DNA of 64,000 nt, taken from positions 2,108,001 to 2,172,000 of the forward strand of contig OZ220675.1 in assembly GCA_965116325.1 (NCBI GenBank), read 5' to 3'. The notes under the pieces are model-generated. The model saw only the letters and a program-made list of their open reading frames with translations. It was not told where the DNA came from and made no database searches. The DNA comes from JAGWBF01 sp965116325 (GTDB lineage: Bacteria; Chloroflexota; Dehalococcoidia; Lucifugimonadales; JAGWBF01). The position numbers and the translations under genes are program-made. This document shows, piece after piece, positions 16,579-25,261 of the stretch. Positions within the stretch are counted from its first letter, which is position 1. Every line of letters starts with the position of its first letter.

Positions 16579-17294
16579 TTCCTGCCCTGGACCTGAGGTC
16601 CGGGAGGTGCGTCCGCCTCTACCAGGGAGACTTTGCCCAGGAGACCGTGTTCTCCGACGATCCCCTGGAGGTTGCCCAGCGATGGCAGGGCGAGGGAGCC
16701 GAGCGCCTGCACATCGTTGACCTGGATGGGGCCGCGACCGGCGAACAGGCCAACTACAGGGTGATCCGAGAGCTTGCTTTTAACCTGCATATTCCTGTCC
16801 AGGTAGGCGGGGGCGTAAGGAGCCGTGAATCTGCTGAGAACCTCATGGACCTAGGCGTCTCCAGGGTGGTCCTTGGCACCGCAGCCATAGAGGATCCGGC
16901 TCTGGTCGAAGAGCTGTGCTGTCTCCATGGAGGAGAGCGGATTGTGGTGGCGGTTGACTCCCGTGATGGGTACGTCGCTACCAGGGGCTGGACGGAGGGC
17001 TCTTCGGTGCTGGCCGTCGACCTTGTGCAAAGTATGGGCGCCCTCGGTGTGCCCCGGTTCCTGTGCACCGACATCGCCAGGGACGGTACCCTGACCCATC
17101 CCAATTTCGAGGCCCTCAGCCAGCTTGTCCATGCCACGTCCAAGGCCATCCTGGCGTCGGGGGGAATCAGCTCCGAGAAGGACATCCTGGAGCTAACCGG
17201 GATAGGTGTGGAAGGTGCGATATTGGGGCGGGCGTTGTACACTGGGGACATAAGCTTGAAGGTGGCGATTGAAGCCGCCAAGGCGCGTTTGTAG
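16569..17294 (+). CDS. hisA: ProFAR isomerase
   Basis: A 241-residue TIM barrel beginning 'MEIIPALDLRSGRCVRLYQG', with catalytic aspartates in 'PALDLR' and 'CTDIARDGTL' and the phosphate loops 'VGGGVRS' and 'ASGGISS'. It performs the Amadori isomerisation in histidine synthesis. Its ATG lies inside the end of hisH, which indicates coupled translation. Confidence 0.95.
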   Translation: MEIIPALDLRSGRCVRLYQGDFAQETVFSDDPLEVAQRWQGEGAERLHIVDLDGAATGEQANYRVIRELAFNLHIPVQVGGGVRSRESAENLMDLGVSRVVLGTAAIEDPALVEELCCLHGGERIVVAVDSRDGYVATRGWTEGSSVLAVDLVQSMGALGVPRFLCTDIARDGTLTHPNFEALSQLVHATSKAILASGGISSEKDILELTGIGVEGAILGRALYTGDISLKVAIEAAKARL

Positions 17295-17325
17295 GGAGAC
17301 GCCCCAGGCGAGTAGGAGCCGTGCA

Positions 17326-17910
17326 TTGAAGGAACGCTTCGAGTATCCCGAAACCGAGGCCTTCATCCAGAGACTGCTTCGCCCCGAGCGGGCGGAGCTT
17401 ACCGATCCTTTCACCATAATCAACTATATGCCCATCGAACCCTACGACCACGTTGCGGACATCGGATGTGGGCCGGGGTTCTTCTCCATCCCCATTGCCA
17501 AGTACCTGATCCATGGCAAGCTGTACGCCTTGGACATTGAGGAAGGAATGCTGAACGCCCTACGTGAAAGGGTGGCGGAAGCGAAGCTTGGCAACGTGGA
17601 TGTACTGCGGTGCGAAGAGGCGGAGTTTCCCGTGCCCGTAAGCACCCTGGATGGGGTGTTCCTGGCCTTTGTCACCCACCATCCCCAGGACCGGGTTGGG
17701 TTTCTGGAGGCAGCGCGGGGCCTGCTCAAGCCGAAGGGATGGTGCACCATCCTGGAGTGGTTCAAGAAAGAGACCGAATCGGGACCGCCCCTGGACCACC
17801 GTATCGACCCTGACGAGATGATGGGACTCTGCCGGCAGGCGGGATTCCGGCATCAGGGCTGGCGAGACCTGAATGGCCAGCAGTACATGACCATGGCCAA
17901 AAACCTGTAG
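17326..17910 (+). CDS. Class I SAM-dependent methyltransferase inside the his operon
   Basis: A 194-residue methyltransferase with SAM motif I 'VADIGCGPGFFSIPIA' near residue 49, acidic 'YALDIEEGML', and 'FLAFVTHHPQ' at motif IV. It most resembles UbiE-like small-molecule methyltransferases; the acceptor is unknown. The start chosen is TTG at 17326, preceded by AGGAG at 7 bp; the frame is open back to a TTG at 17269 inside hisA without a ribosome site. It separates hisA from hisF, which are usually adjacent. Confidence 0.8.
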   Translation: MKERFEYPETEAFIQRLLRPERAELTDPFTIINYMPIEPYDHVADIGCGPGFFSIPIAKYLIHGKLYALDIEEGMLNALRERVAEAKLGNVDVLRCEEAEFPVPVSTLDGVFLAFVTHHPQDRVGFLEAARGLLKPKGWCTILEWFKKETESGPPLDHRIDPDEMMGLCRQAGFRHQGWRDLNGQQYMTMAKNL

Positions 17911-17931
17911 GGCCTTCCCCTCTCCCTAGCC

Positions 17932-18744
17932 ATGCTTACCAAGAGAATCATACCGTGCCTCGACGTGGACGCCGGCCGCGTGGTCAAGGGGGTCAGCTTT
18001 GTCGACCTGCAGGATGCGGGCGACCCCAGGGAGCTAGCCGCCCTTTACGACAGCCAGGGAGGCGATGAGCTGGTGTTCCTGGACATCACCGCCAGCGCCC
18101 ATGGAAGGGATACCATGGTCGAGGTGGTTAAGCAGGTCTCCGAGGAAGTGTTTATCCCCCTTACAGTCGGCGGGGGTATACGCAGCGCCGATGATGTCCA
18201 GCGTCTTCTGAGAGCTGGAGCAGACAAGGTCTCTGTGAACACCACCGCCGTCAATGACCCGGAGCTGCTGGCCGAGGGGGCGCGGCGATTCGGCAGCCAG
18301 TGCATCGTGCTGGCTATTGATGCCAAGCGAGTGAATTCTGGCGGGGTTTCGACCGGGCAGCCCAACGGCTCCGACCTGGGCCTGGATGAAGGTTCCGGCT
18401 GGGAGGTTTATGTGCGGGGAGGACGGACCCCCACGGGGATAGATGCTGTGAAGTGGGCGGTGCGTGCGGTGGAGACGGGGGCCGGCGAGATACTGCTTAC
18501 CAGCATGGATGCCGATGGCCAGCAGACTGGCTACGACCACGAGCTGAACAGGGCTGTCGGGCAGGCAGTGCCGGTGCCGGTGATCGTCAGCGGGGGCGCG
18601 GGCACGCTGGAGCACCTGTATGATGCCTTCACCGAAGGGTGCGCCGATGCGGCCCTGGCTGCCAGCATATTTCACTATGGCACGTACACCATCGGGGAGG
18701 CTAAAGAATACCTGCACCAGAGGGGTGTGCCCGTCCGACTGTAG
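17932..18744 (+). CDS. hisF: Imidazole glycerol phosphate synthase, cyclase subunit
   Basis: A 270-residue TIM barrel beginning 'LTKRIIPCLDVDAGRVVKG', with catalytic Asp in 'PCLDVD' and 'LTSMDADGQQTGYD', and phosphate loops 'VGGGIRS' and 'VSGGAG'. It is about 15 residues longer than usual because of an insertion after 'AIDAKRVNSGG' and before 'WEVYVRGGRTPTGIDA'. The insertion is Gly/Ser/Asp-rich and is placed in a loop. Confidence 0.95.
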   Translation: MLTKRIIPCLDVDAGRVVKGVSFVDLQDAGDPRELAALYDSQGGDELVFLDITASAHGRDTMVEVVKQVSEEVFIPLTVGGGIRSADDVQRLLRAGADKVSVNTTAVNDPELLAEGARRFGSQCIVLAIDAKRVNSGGVSTGQPNGSDLGLDEGSGWEVYVRGGRTPTGIDAVKWAVRAVETGAGEILLTSMDADGQQTGYDHELNRAVGQAVPVPVIVSGGAGTLEHLYDAFTEGCADAALAASIFHYGTYTIGEAKEYLHQRGVPVRL

Positions 18745-18772
18745 GCGCTGCGGGGCGCATCTGGCATAACGT

Positions 18773-18778
18773 TAGAAT
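18773..18778 (+). promoter_or_regulatory. -10 hexamer immediately upstream of the HAD gene
   Basis: TAGAAT ends 9 bp before the ATG at 18788, so a transcript started here would be nearly leaderless. Only a weak -35 is seen. Confidence 0.35.
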
Positions 18779-18787
18779 AAAAGGACG

Positions 18788-19507
18788 ATGATGGGGCAGA
18801 TTACAACCGTCATATTCGATATGTACGAGACCCTGGCTGAGAACAACAGCGGGCTCTGGGTCGAGCTCTTCGGTCGCATTTGCGCCGACCAGGGGTTGGA
18901 TATCTCTGGACAGGCTTTGTTCGATAAATGGAAGCCCCGGGAGATGCAGTTCCGAAAGGTGAGGCTCAACCTGGAAGAACCAGAAAAGAGTCCTCCATTC
19001 AAGTCTTATGAAGAGGCGTGGAGGGACTGTTTCGTCGGAGCATTCGAAGACCTGGGGATCGATGGGGATGCATCGGCGGCGGCCAAAGCATCCATCCGGG
19101 ACATGGGTGAGCGGGCACCCTACCCCGATGCCCTGTCAGCCCTTCCCGGGATTCAACAGCGCTGGAGGACAGGGCTGCTTTCCAACGCCGACAACGATTA
19201 TCTTTACCCTATCCTGGAGCGCCAAGCCTGGAAATTCGAAGCGGTGGTCTCCTCCGAAGAGGTGCAGGCATACAAACCCCTGCCCGCGCCCTTCAGGATT
19301 GTCATGGAGAAGATGGGGGTTAGCCCCGAGGAGTCCCTGTACATCGGGGACAGCCTTCACGACGATGTGTTGGGGTGCACGAAAGTTGGAATGAGGGCCG
19401 CCTGGATAAACCGGCCCGGCGCCCCCATGGACCCGGCTGGTCCCCAGCCCGACTATGTGCTGTCCAGTCTTAACGAGCTGGCAGATATGCTGGATGGCGC
19501 TCGCTGA
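18788..19507 (+). CDS. HAD-superfamily hydrolase (haloacid dehalogenase-like)
   Basis: A 239-residue protein. Motif I is 'VIFDMYETLAEN', the D-x-Y-x-T form typical of L-2-haloacid dehalogenases and some phosphatases, rather than DxDxT. An all-helical cap follows (about 20-110). Motif II is 'LLSNAD', motif III has Lys in 'YKPLPAPFR', and motif IV is 'YIGDSLHDDVLGC'. It may be a dehalogenase or a phosphatase. It lies between hisF and hisIE; a role as the missing histidinol-phosphatase is possible but not shown. Confidence 0.85.
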   Translation: MMGQITTVIFDMYETLAENNSGLWVELFGRICADQGLDISGQALFDKWKPREMQFRKVRLNLEEPEKSPPFKSYEEAWRDCFVGAFEDLGIDGDASAAAKASIRDMGERAPYPDALSALPGIQQRWRTGLLSNADNDYLYPILERQAWKFEAVVSSEEVQAYKPLPAPFRIVMEKMGVSPEESLYIGDSLHDDVLGCTKVGMRAAWINRPGAPMDPAGPQPDYVLSSLNELADMLDGAR

Positions 19508-19555
19508 GCATTCTGGGGAGCAGCGGATACTGCTTCCCGCAAAGGACGGGTCACC

Positions 19556-20176
19556 TTGGAAGCAAAGCTGGACGACAAAGGACTGATACCCGCGATTGCC
19601 CAGGACGCGGACACCGGCCAGGTGCTGATGTTGGGCTATATGAATCCCGGCTCGCTGAAGCGCACCATGGAAGGTCGCCAGGCATGGTTCTACAGCCGTA
19701 GCCGCGAGGAGCTTTGGCACAAGGGTGAGGTATCAGGGAACTTCCTCGATGTCGAAGAAGCCTACCTGGACTGCGACGGAGACACGGTCCTCCTGAAGGT
19801 GAAGCCCCACGGCCCGACCTGCCACACCGGCAACGTCTCCTGTTTCTTCACGCCCATGGATGAGGCGCCCCAAGAATACCAGCGATCGGGCCCAGGCTCT
19901 GGTGTCCTTGAGGAGCTGTATGCCTTGGTCCAGGACAGAAAGCTGGATCTCCCCGAGGGAAGCTATACGACCAGCCTGTTCAAGGGGGGAATCGGGCGCA
20001 TAGCGCAGAAGGTGATTGAGGAGGCGGGCGAGGTAGCAATAGCAGCGGTCGAGTCCAAGCCGGAAGAGATAGCGCCCGAGGTTGCTGACCTGTTGTACCA
20101 CACCCTTGTGCTGTTATCGGCTTCCGGGGTGCCTCCCAGCCAGGTGTGGGAGCAGCTAGACACTCGCCGTAAATAG
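19556..20176 (+). CDS. hisIE: Bifunctional phosphoribosyl-AMP cyclohydrolase / phosphoribosyl-ATP pyrophosphatase
   Basis: A 206-residue fusion. The HisI part (1-110) contains 'ARSREELWHKGEVSGN'-like sequence (here SRSREELWHKGEVSGN) with metal-binding 'DCDGDTVLLKV' and 'HTGNVSCF'. The HisE part (about 115-206) has 'EVIEEAGEVAIAAV' and 'EVADLLYHTLVLL' as its metal-binding helices. It catalyses steps 2 and 3 of histidine synthesis. The start is TTG at 19556 with AAAGGA upstream. Confidence 0.94.
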   Translation: MEAKLDDKGLIPAIAQDADTGQVLMLGYMNPGSLKRTMEGRQAWFYSRSREELWHKGEVSGNFLDVEEAYLDCDGDTVLLKVKPHGPTCHTGNVSCFFTPMDEAPQEYQRSGPGSGVLEELYALVQDRKLDLPEGSYTTSLFKGGIGRIAQKVIEEAGEVAIAAVESKPEEIAPEVADLLYHTLVLLSASGVPPSQVWEQLDTRRK

Positions 20177-20201
20177 CCTCAGGCAGCGAGCTTTTGGCCG
20201 G

Positions 20202-21338
20202 CTAGTTGAAGCTCTGGAAGTACTTGCCCTCGGTCTTTATGGACGGGGCGATGATCATCTCGGCCTTGTGCAGGTCCCGCAGGGTGTACGCGCCGCACAT
20301 CCCCATGCCAACCCTCAGCGCTCCTACCAGGTTTTGGGTGCCGTCGGTGACCGACGTGGGACCGAATAAGATGTCAGCCAAGCTCCCCTTGGTCCCCACC
20401 TTGATACGGGTCCCCCTGGGCAGCTCGGGATGAGGATTTGCCATGCCCCAGTTGTATCCACGCCCCGGAGCCTCGGCAGCTTGGGCGAAGGGCGTACCCA
20501 GCATTACCGCATCCGCCCCGGAGACGATGGACTTGCACACATCCCCGCCGGTGCGAATGCCCCCATCGGTGATGACCGTAACGTACCTGCCCGTGCGCTT
20601 GAAGTACTCCTCTCGCGCTGCAGCGCACTCCAGGGTGGCGGACACCTGGGGCACCCCCATTCCGACCACCTCCCTTGTTGTGCAAGCAGCGCCGGGGCCC
20701 ACACCCACCAGCACGCCGTCGATTCCCGTCTCCATCAGCTCCAGGCTGGCGCCGTAGGTGACGCAGTTACCCACGATTACCGGCACCTTGATGTAGCTGC
20801 GCAACTCCGAGAATACCAGCCCCCGGTAGCTCCGGGACATGTGCCTGGCTGTGGTCACCGTCGACTGGACGACGATGAAGTCTGCTCCGGCTTCCACAGC
20901 TATCGGGGAGAAGCGCTTGGTGTTCTGGGGCGTTACCGAAACGGCGCAGACCGCCCCGGACTTCTTTACCTGCCTGACGCAGTCGCCGATCAGGTCCTCC
21001 CGTACTTCGCCGGAGTACACCTTCTGGAGCATGGAGGTCACCTCGTCTTGGGGGGCTGAGGTGAGCTCTTCCAGGATCGAGTAGGGATCGGGGTATCGAG
21101 TGTAGATACCCTCGAGGTTCATGACCCCGAAGCCCCCGGCCTCGTGCATGGCCGATGCAAAGGCCGGGGACACGACCGCGTCCATGGCTGCTGCGACTAC
21201 GGGGATATCGAAGGTGTGGTCACCGATGCTGAAGTCGGTGGATGCCATGCTGGGGTTGATGGTGACTTCGCCCGGTACGATGGCAACTTCGTCGAAACCA
21301 TAGGCCCGCCGGAGCTCCTTGAACTGGGGTGCACCCAT
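20202..21338 (-). CDS. GuaB3 family IMP dehydrogenase-related protein
   Basis: A 378-residue (beta/alpha)8 barrel lacking CBS domains. The catalytic-loop cysteine region reads 'GVLVGVGPGAACTTREVVG' where IMPDH has GSICTTR, so Cys-Thr-Thr-Arg is retained. Other landmarks are 'VITDGGIRTGGDVCKSIVSG', 'VMLGTPFA' and a modified flap. GuaB3 proteins of actinobacteria and cyanobacteria act on purine nucleotides. The start ATG at 21338 is preceded by GAGGTG; a GTG 9 bp upstream would overlap that site. Confidence 0.88.
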   Translation of the reverse strand: MGAPQFKELRRAYGFDEVAIVPGEVTINPSMASTDFSIGDHTFDIPVVAAAMDAVVSPAFASAMHEAGGFGVMNLEGIYTRYPDPYSILEELTSAPQDEVTSMLQKVYSGEVREDLIGDCVRQVKKSGAVCAVSVTPQNTKRFSPIAVEAGADFIVVQSTVTTARHMSRSYRGLVFSELRSYIKVPVIVGNCVTYGASLELMETGIDGVLVGVGPGAACTTREVVGMGVPQVSATLECAAAREEYFKRTGRYVTVITDGGIRTGGDVCKSIVSGADAVMLGTPFAQAAEAPGRGYNWGMANPHPELPRGTRIKVGTKGSLADILFGPTSVTDGTQNLVGALRVGMGMCGAYTLRDLHKAEMIIAPSIKTEGKYFQSFN

Positions 21339-21368
21339 CCTGAACACCTCACAACGCGTATTGGGGCA

Positions 21369-21397
21369 AGGCTATACCTGCCCGTGCATGATGTCAA
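21369..21397 (-). promoter_or_regulatory. Promoter for the GuaB3 gene
   Basis: TTGACA (21397-21392), 17-bp spacer, TAGCCT (21374-21369) on the minus strand, about 30 bp upstream of the ATG. The -10 is weak and the -35 perfect. Confidence 0.5.
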
Positions 21398-21459
21398 GAA
21401 ACATCCTAAAGGCACAGGTGGACATAGCCACGGGCTTGCCCTCGGGCCGGTAAAGCAGG

Positions 21460-21488
21460 TTGCTACCATCTATCTGCCAAGGTAGAAT
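21460..21488 (+). promoter_or_regulatory. Promoter for the NIPSNAP operon
   Basis: TTGCTA (21460-21465), 17-bp spacer, TAGAAT (21483-21488). The predicted leader of about 85 nt holds two short hairpins. Confidence 0.55.
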
Positions 21489-21501
21489 AGCGCCATCACA
21501 G

Positions 21502-21566
21502 CCCCCTGCTCGGGGGTGGTATCTCCCGATAACCGCTGACTCTCGAGCTGCATGGCTCGGGGGTGG
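21502..21566 (+). repeat. Two hairpins and a 12-bp direct repeat in the NIPSNAP leader
   Basis: CCCCC-tgctc-GGGGG at 21502-21516 and CGAGC-...-GCTCG at 21544-21559. Both include the direct repeat GCTCGGGGGTGG (21508-21519 and 21555-21566). The copies are 47 bp apart and the second lies just before the Shine-Dalgarno region, so it may affect translation. Confidence 0.45.
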
Positions 21567-21579
21567 AAGGGACAGGAAC

Positions 21580-22197
21580 ATGATATACGAAATGCGCACC
21601 TACAACATGAAACCCGGAGGAGCGGCGGCAGAGTTCGAAGCTAGCTTCGCGGAATCCCTGCCTCACCGAGAGAAATACTCCAAGCTGGCGGCCTTCTTCC
21701 GTACCGACTTCGGCCCCCTGAACCAAGTCATCCACATATGGCCTTACGAAAGCCTGTCCGAGCGGGAGAGAATCGTTGCCGAAGCGGGCAAGGACCCAAA
21801 CTGGCCTCCCAAGAACCTGGACGGCATCGTGGACATGACCTCGGACATCCTGATCCCCGCGCCCTTCACCAGGCCTCTGGGCGATCAGGCGCTGGGTAAG
21901 TTCTACGAGATGCGCACCTACACATTCAGGGCGGGAGTTATGTCGGAAGTAGTCAAACTGTGGGGAGCAGCTATGCCCTACCGGGAGGAGTACTCCCCCT
22001 GCGCCGGGTGCTTCTACTCCGACGTGGGCGCCCTCAACAAGTGGGTCCACCTGTGGCCCTACAACTCCCTGGATGACAGGCTCAAGATCAGGGCCGAGTC
22101 AACCAAGGACCCCAACTGGCCCCCGCCGACACGGGAGTTCCAGATAAGGGCGGAGAACAAGCTGCTAATACCAGCATCCTTCTCTCCCATGCACTAG
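21580..22197 (+). CDS. Double NIPSNAP-domain protein
   Basis: A 205-residue protein made of two related ferredoxin-like domains. Domain 1 starts 'MIYEMRTYNMKPGG' and domain 2 repeats this as 'KFYEMRTYTFRAGVMS' near residue 108. Each ends with a 'HIWPYESLSER' or 'HLWPYNSLDDR' segment and 'DPNWPP'. NIPSNAP proteins have no settled catalytic role; bacterial ones often sit in catabolic operons. ATG 21580 is the start because the duplicated YEMRTY begins there. The next gene starts 2 bp after the stop. Confidence 0.85.
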   Translation: MIYEMRTYNMKPGGAAAEFEASFAESLPHREKYSKLAAFFRTDFGPLNQVIHIWPYESLSERERIVAEAGKDPNWPPKNLDGIVDMTSDILIPAPFTRPLGDQALGKFYEMRTYTFRAGVMSEVVKLWGAAMPYREEYSPCAGCFYSDVGALNKWVHLWPYNSLDDRLKIRAESTKDPNWPPPTREFQIRAENKLLIPASFSPMH

Positions 22198-22199
22198 AA

Positions 22200-23438
22200 A
22201 TGTCCGATGCCCGCGTAAACGCAGCGCGTTTGAACGCCAGGCTGGAGCAGCTCGGACGTATCGGAGACAGCCCAGCAGGTATGCAGCGGGTCGCTTTCTC
22301 TCCTGAGGATGTGCAGGGCCGCACCTTCGTCATCGGTCTGATGGAGCAGGCTGGCCTGCAGGTGAGCATCGACGCTGCCGGCAACATCATCGCTCGGCGT
22401 CCCGGCGCTAACCCAGACTTGCTTCCCATCGCCTTGGGCTCCCACGTCGATTCGGTCCCCAACGGAGGCAAGTACGATGGGGCCCTGGGAAGCGTGGCGG
22501 CCATCGAGGCAATCCAGTCCCTCAGCGACCTGGACATCGCCACACAGCACCCCCTGGAAGTTCTGGTGTTCACCAACGAAGAGGGGACCCGCTTCAATCG
22601 TTGGCTCCTGGGTAGCAGGGCGATGGCCGGACTCTGGGAGGACGGCGATTACGTCGCCGTCGATCCCGATGGAGTGACAGTCGCCGAGCACCTGAGGGCA
22701 ATCGGCGGCGACTTGGACAGGATCGCCGAATGCGTGCGTCAGCCTGGGGAGATAGAGTCCTACCTGGAGCTACACATCGAGCAAGGACCGGTCCTCTACC
22801 GGGCCGGGATTCCCATGGGAGTAGTGTCGGGCATAACCGGCAGGGCGGTGTATGAGGTGTCGGTGAAAGGATTCGCCAACCATGCGGGCACCACACCCAT
22901 GGACGCTCGCCAGGATGCCCTGCTGGCCGCATCTAAGCTCACCGTTGCGGTGAACGCCGTGGTCACCGAAGAGGAGATATGCCGGGCCGGTACGGTGGGC
23001 ATGATGAAGGTGCATTCGGACACCTATAACGTCATTCCCGGCCAGGTGGATATGGGGATGGAGTTCCGGGACGTGGAAATGTCCCGCATGGTGGAGGCGG
23101 AGCGACGTTTCAGGAGCATCGCTGCCGAGGTAGCCGATGTTTCCGGCGTGGAGATCAGCATAACGGAAGTGGAAATGGGCAGTCCCTGTCCCACCGACGG
23201 TCGGATCCAGGATGTGATAGCCCAGGCGTCAACGGACCTGGGTCTGCCCCATAATTCCCTGCCCAGCGGGGCAGGACACGATGCCCAAGCGATGGCTGCC
23301 ATTACCCAATCCGGCATGATTTTCGTCCCCAGCAGGGACGGCATTAGCCACTCTCCCGAAGAGTTCACGCTGCCCCAGGACTGCGCCAACGGCGCAAACG
23401 CCTTGCTTGGCGCCCTGCTGCTTCTGGACAAGGGCTAA
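22200..23438 (+). CDS. M20-family Zn hydrolase (N-carbamoylase/allantoate amidohydrolase type)
   Basis: A 412-residue metallo-amidase. Metal ligands and signatures are 'GSHVDSVPNGGKYDGALG', 'FTNEEGTRF', 'ELHIEQGPVL' and 'SGAGHDAQAMA', the set seen in N-carbamoyl-L-amino-acid hydrolases, beta-ureidopropionases and allantoate amidohydrolases. A dimerisation lid domain spans about 210-330. It likely cleaves a carbamoyl or ureido group. It is coupled to the NIPSNAP gene (2-bp gap) and followed by MmgE/PrpD. Confidence 0.9.
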   Translation: MSDARVNAARLNARLEQLGRIGDSPAGMQRVAFSPEDVQGRTFVIGLMEQAGLQVSIDAAGNIIARRPGANPDLLPIALGSHVDSVPNGGKYDGALGSVAAIEAIQSLSDLDIATQHPLEVLVFTNEEGTRFNRWLLGSRAMAGLWEDGDYVAVDPDGVTVAEHLRAIGGDLDRIAECVRQPGEIESYLELHIEQGPVLYRAGIPMGVVSGITGRAVYEVSVKGFANHAGTTPMDARQDALLAASKLTVAVNAVVTEEEICRAGTVGMMKVHSDTYNVIPGQVDMGMEFRDVEMSRMVEAERRFRSIAAEVADVSGVEISITEVEMGSPCPTDGRIQDVIAQASTDLGLPHNSLPSGAGHDAQAMAAITQSGMIFVPSRDGISHSPEEFTLPQDCANGANALLGALLLLDKG

Positions 23439-23506
23439 GCCCGTCCTGCACTGAGGCCCAGGAACAACGCCGGCGCTGTTCCCATCTACGCGTTAGGAGA
23501 CCGCCC

Positions 23507-24877
23507 GTGGACAAGACCACCGAACGCATCAGCGACTACACCTCTTCCCTGACCTTCGAGGAGCTCCCCGACAAGACAGTTCATGAAGCCAAACGCAGGA
23601 TCATCGACGCCCTGGGCTGCGCCACGGGAGGGTATTCCAGCGAACCGACTGCCATCGCCCGCAAGCTTGCGTCAAGCGTCTACAGTTTCCAGCCGGCCAG
23701 GATTCTGGGCAGCGGGCAACCGACGTCTGTCGAGATGGCGGCTTTTGCCAACTCCGTTGCCTTACGTTACCTGGACTGCAATGACACCTTCGTGACCAAG
23801 GGGGGAGGCCATCCCAGCGACATGCTCGGAGGCGTGCTGGCGGTGGCGGAGATGGGTCATGCCAGCGGCAAGAAGTTGATCGCAGCCGCTGTGCTGGCCT
23901 ACGAGATTTGCGGCAGGTTCTCCGACGAGGTGCCTCTGCCGGAGCTGGGCTGGGACCAGGGTGCATTCGTAGTTATAGGCAGCGTCTGCGCAGCGTGCAA
24001 CCTGATGGGGCTGGGAGCTAAGCAGACCGCCCATGCAATCTCTTTAGCCATTGTTCCGAACATGCCCCTAGTGCAGACGAGGATGGGTGAGCTATCCATG
24101 TGGAAGGGGTGCGCCACGGCCGCTTCGGTGCGGGCTGGCGTATTCGCTGCCCTGCTGGCCCGGGAGGGCATGGAAGGCCCAGTGGACCCAATCGAGGGGC
24201 AGCACGGCCTGTGGCAGCAGATCGCTGGCAAGGCCTGCGAGCTGGGAGCATTGGGTGGTGGAGGGACGCCTTACATGATCGATGATACCAGCCTGAAATA
24301 CTTTCCCTCCCAGATCCACACCCAAGCCCCCATCTCCATCGCCCTGGAGCTGCGCAACCAGGTCTGGGTGGAGGACATCGCTGCGATAAACATCGATACT
24401 TACAAGGCAGCTTGGCGGAGCGCCGGGAGCGAGCCCGAGAAGTGGGACCCCCAGACCAGGGAAACGGCGGACCACAGCATTCCATACCTTGTGGCAGTTG
24501 CGCTGCGGGATGGGGCAGTAACTCCTCGGACATACCTTCCTGAGAGGATCGCAGACCCGGCCCTTCGCCCGCTGATGCAGAAGATCCACATCACCGAAAA
24601 CGAGGACTTCACCAGTCGCTACCCCGGCTCCCAGGAGTGCAAGATAGAGGTCGTGTCCACCGATGGTCGGCGGTTGGTCGAAGGCGCAGGCTTCCCCAAG
24701 GGCCACGTTAAGAACCCCATCGACGACTCGGAGTTGGAAACCAAGTTTGCCAGCTTGGCCGGGGAACGGCTGACCGCAGAGCAGACCGGCCGGGCGCTGG
24801 AAGTCCTGTGGCAGTTAGAGGAATTGGAGGATGCCGGGGAGGTGGTCGACCTGTTCACTGTAGAGGGCAGCGTCTAG
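23507..24877 (+). CDS. MmgE/PrpD family protein
   Basis: A 456-residue member of the 2-methylcitrate dehydratase / cis-aconitate decarboxylase / iminodisuccinate epimerase superfamily. The N-terminal all-helical domain has 'RIIDALGCATGGYSSEPTAIA' and 'ALRYLDCNDTF', followed by 'GGGHPSDMLGGVLAVAE'; the C-terminal lid spans about 270-400. The start is GTG at 23507 with AGGAG at 7 bp. The family covers many substrates, so a dehydratase or epimerase role in the neighbouring amidase pathway is inference. Confidence 0.88.
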   Translation: MDKTTERISDYTSSLTFEELPDKTVHEAKRRIIDALGCATGGYSSEPTAIARKLASSVYSFQPARILGSGQPTSVEMAAFANSVALRYLDCNDTFVTKGGGHPSDMLGGVLAVAEMGHASGKKLIAAAVLAYEICGRFSDEVPLPELGWDQGAFVVIGSVCAACNLMGLGAKQTAHAISLAIVPNMPLVQTRMGELSMWKGCATAASVRAGVFAALLAREGMEGPVDPIEGQHGLWQQIAGKACELGALGGGGTPYMIDDTSLKYFPSQIHTQAPISIALELRNQVWVEDIAAINIDTYKAAWRSAGSEPEKWDPQTRETADHSIPYLVAVALRDGAVTPRTYLPERIADPALRPLMQKIHITENEDFTSRYPGSQECKIEVVSTDGRRLVEGAGFPKGHVKNPIDDSELETKFASLAGERLTAEQTGRALEVLWQLEELEDAGEVVDLFTVEGSV

Positions 24878-24901
24878 GGCCTGCCGGCCGGGGAGTCAAT
24901 C

Positions 24902-25258
24902 TTGAGTCCATCGCTGAAAGGGGGGATCACCCTCGAATTCGCCAGTCATGTGTGCATGAACTACTGCCGCGCTATGTGCTGCAGGGGCGCCCTGGTGCTG
25001 TCTCTGTCCGACGCAGAGGCCGAGGGCTTCCGGGAAAAAGCGGACGAACTGGGAGTGCCTGCGGCGATTGTCAAGAGAGATGGAGGAGGGGCGTGGGTGC
25101 GGTTCTCCGACCATGAGGGAGAGCGGTGCCCCATGCTGGACCCCGGGACCAACCAGTGTCGCATATATGAGCGCCGCCCCCAGCGGTGCCGGGACTTTCC
25201 CGAGAAGCCCACCCCCGGCTGTCCCATCTCAGGGAACGTGCAGGTGGAGCACACCTGA
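24902..25258 (+). CDS. YkgJ-family cysteine cluster protein
   Basis: A 118-residue protein with eight cysteines in the order expected for the zinc/iron-chelating YkgJ domain: 'VCMNYCRAMCC' near residue 18, then 'RCPMLDPGTNQCRIYERRP' and 'QRCRDFPEKPTPGC'. It likely binds a metal or Fe-S cluster; the family has no firm function. The start is TTG at 24902. It follows MmgE/PrpD by 24 bp in the same run. Confidence 0.82.
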   Translation: MSPSLKGGITLEFASHVCMNYCRAMCCRGALVLSLSDAEAEGFREKADELGVPAAIVKRDGGGAWVRFSDHEGERCPMLDPGTNQCRIYERRPQRCRDFPEKPTPGCPISGNVQVEHT

Positions 25259-25261
25259 TAG

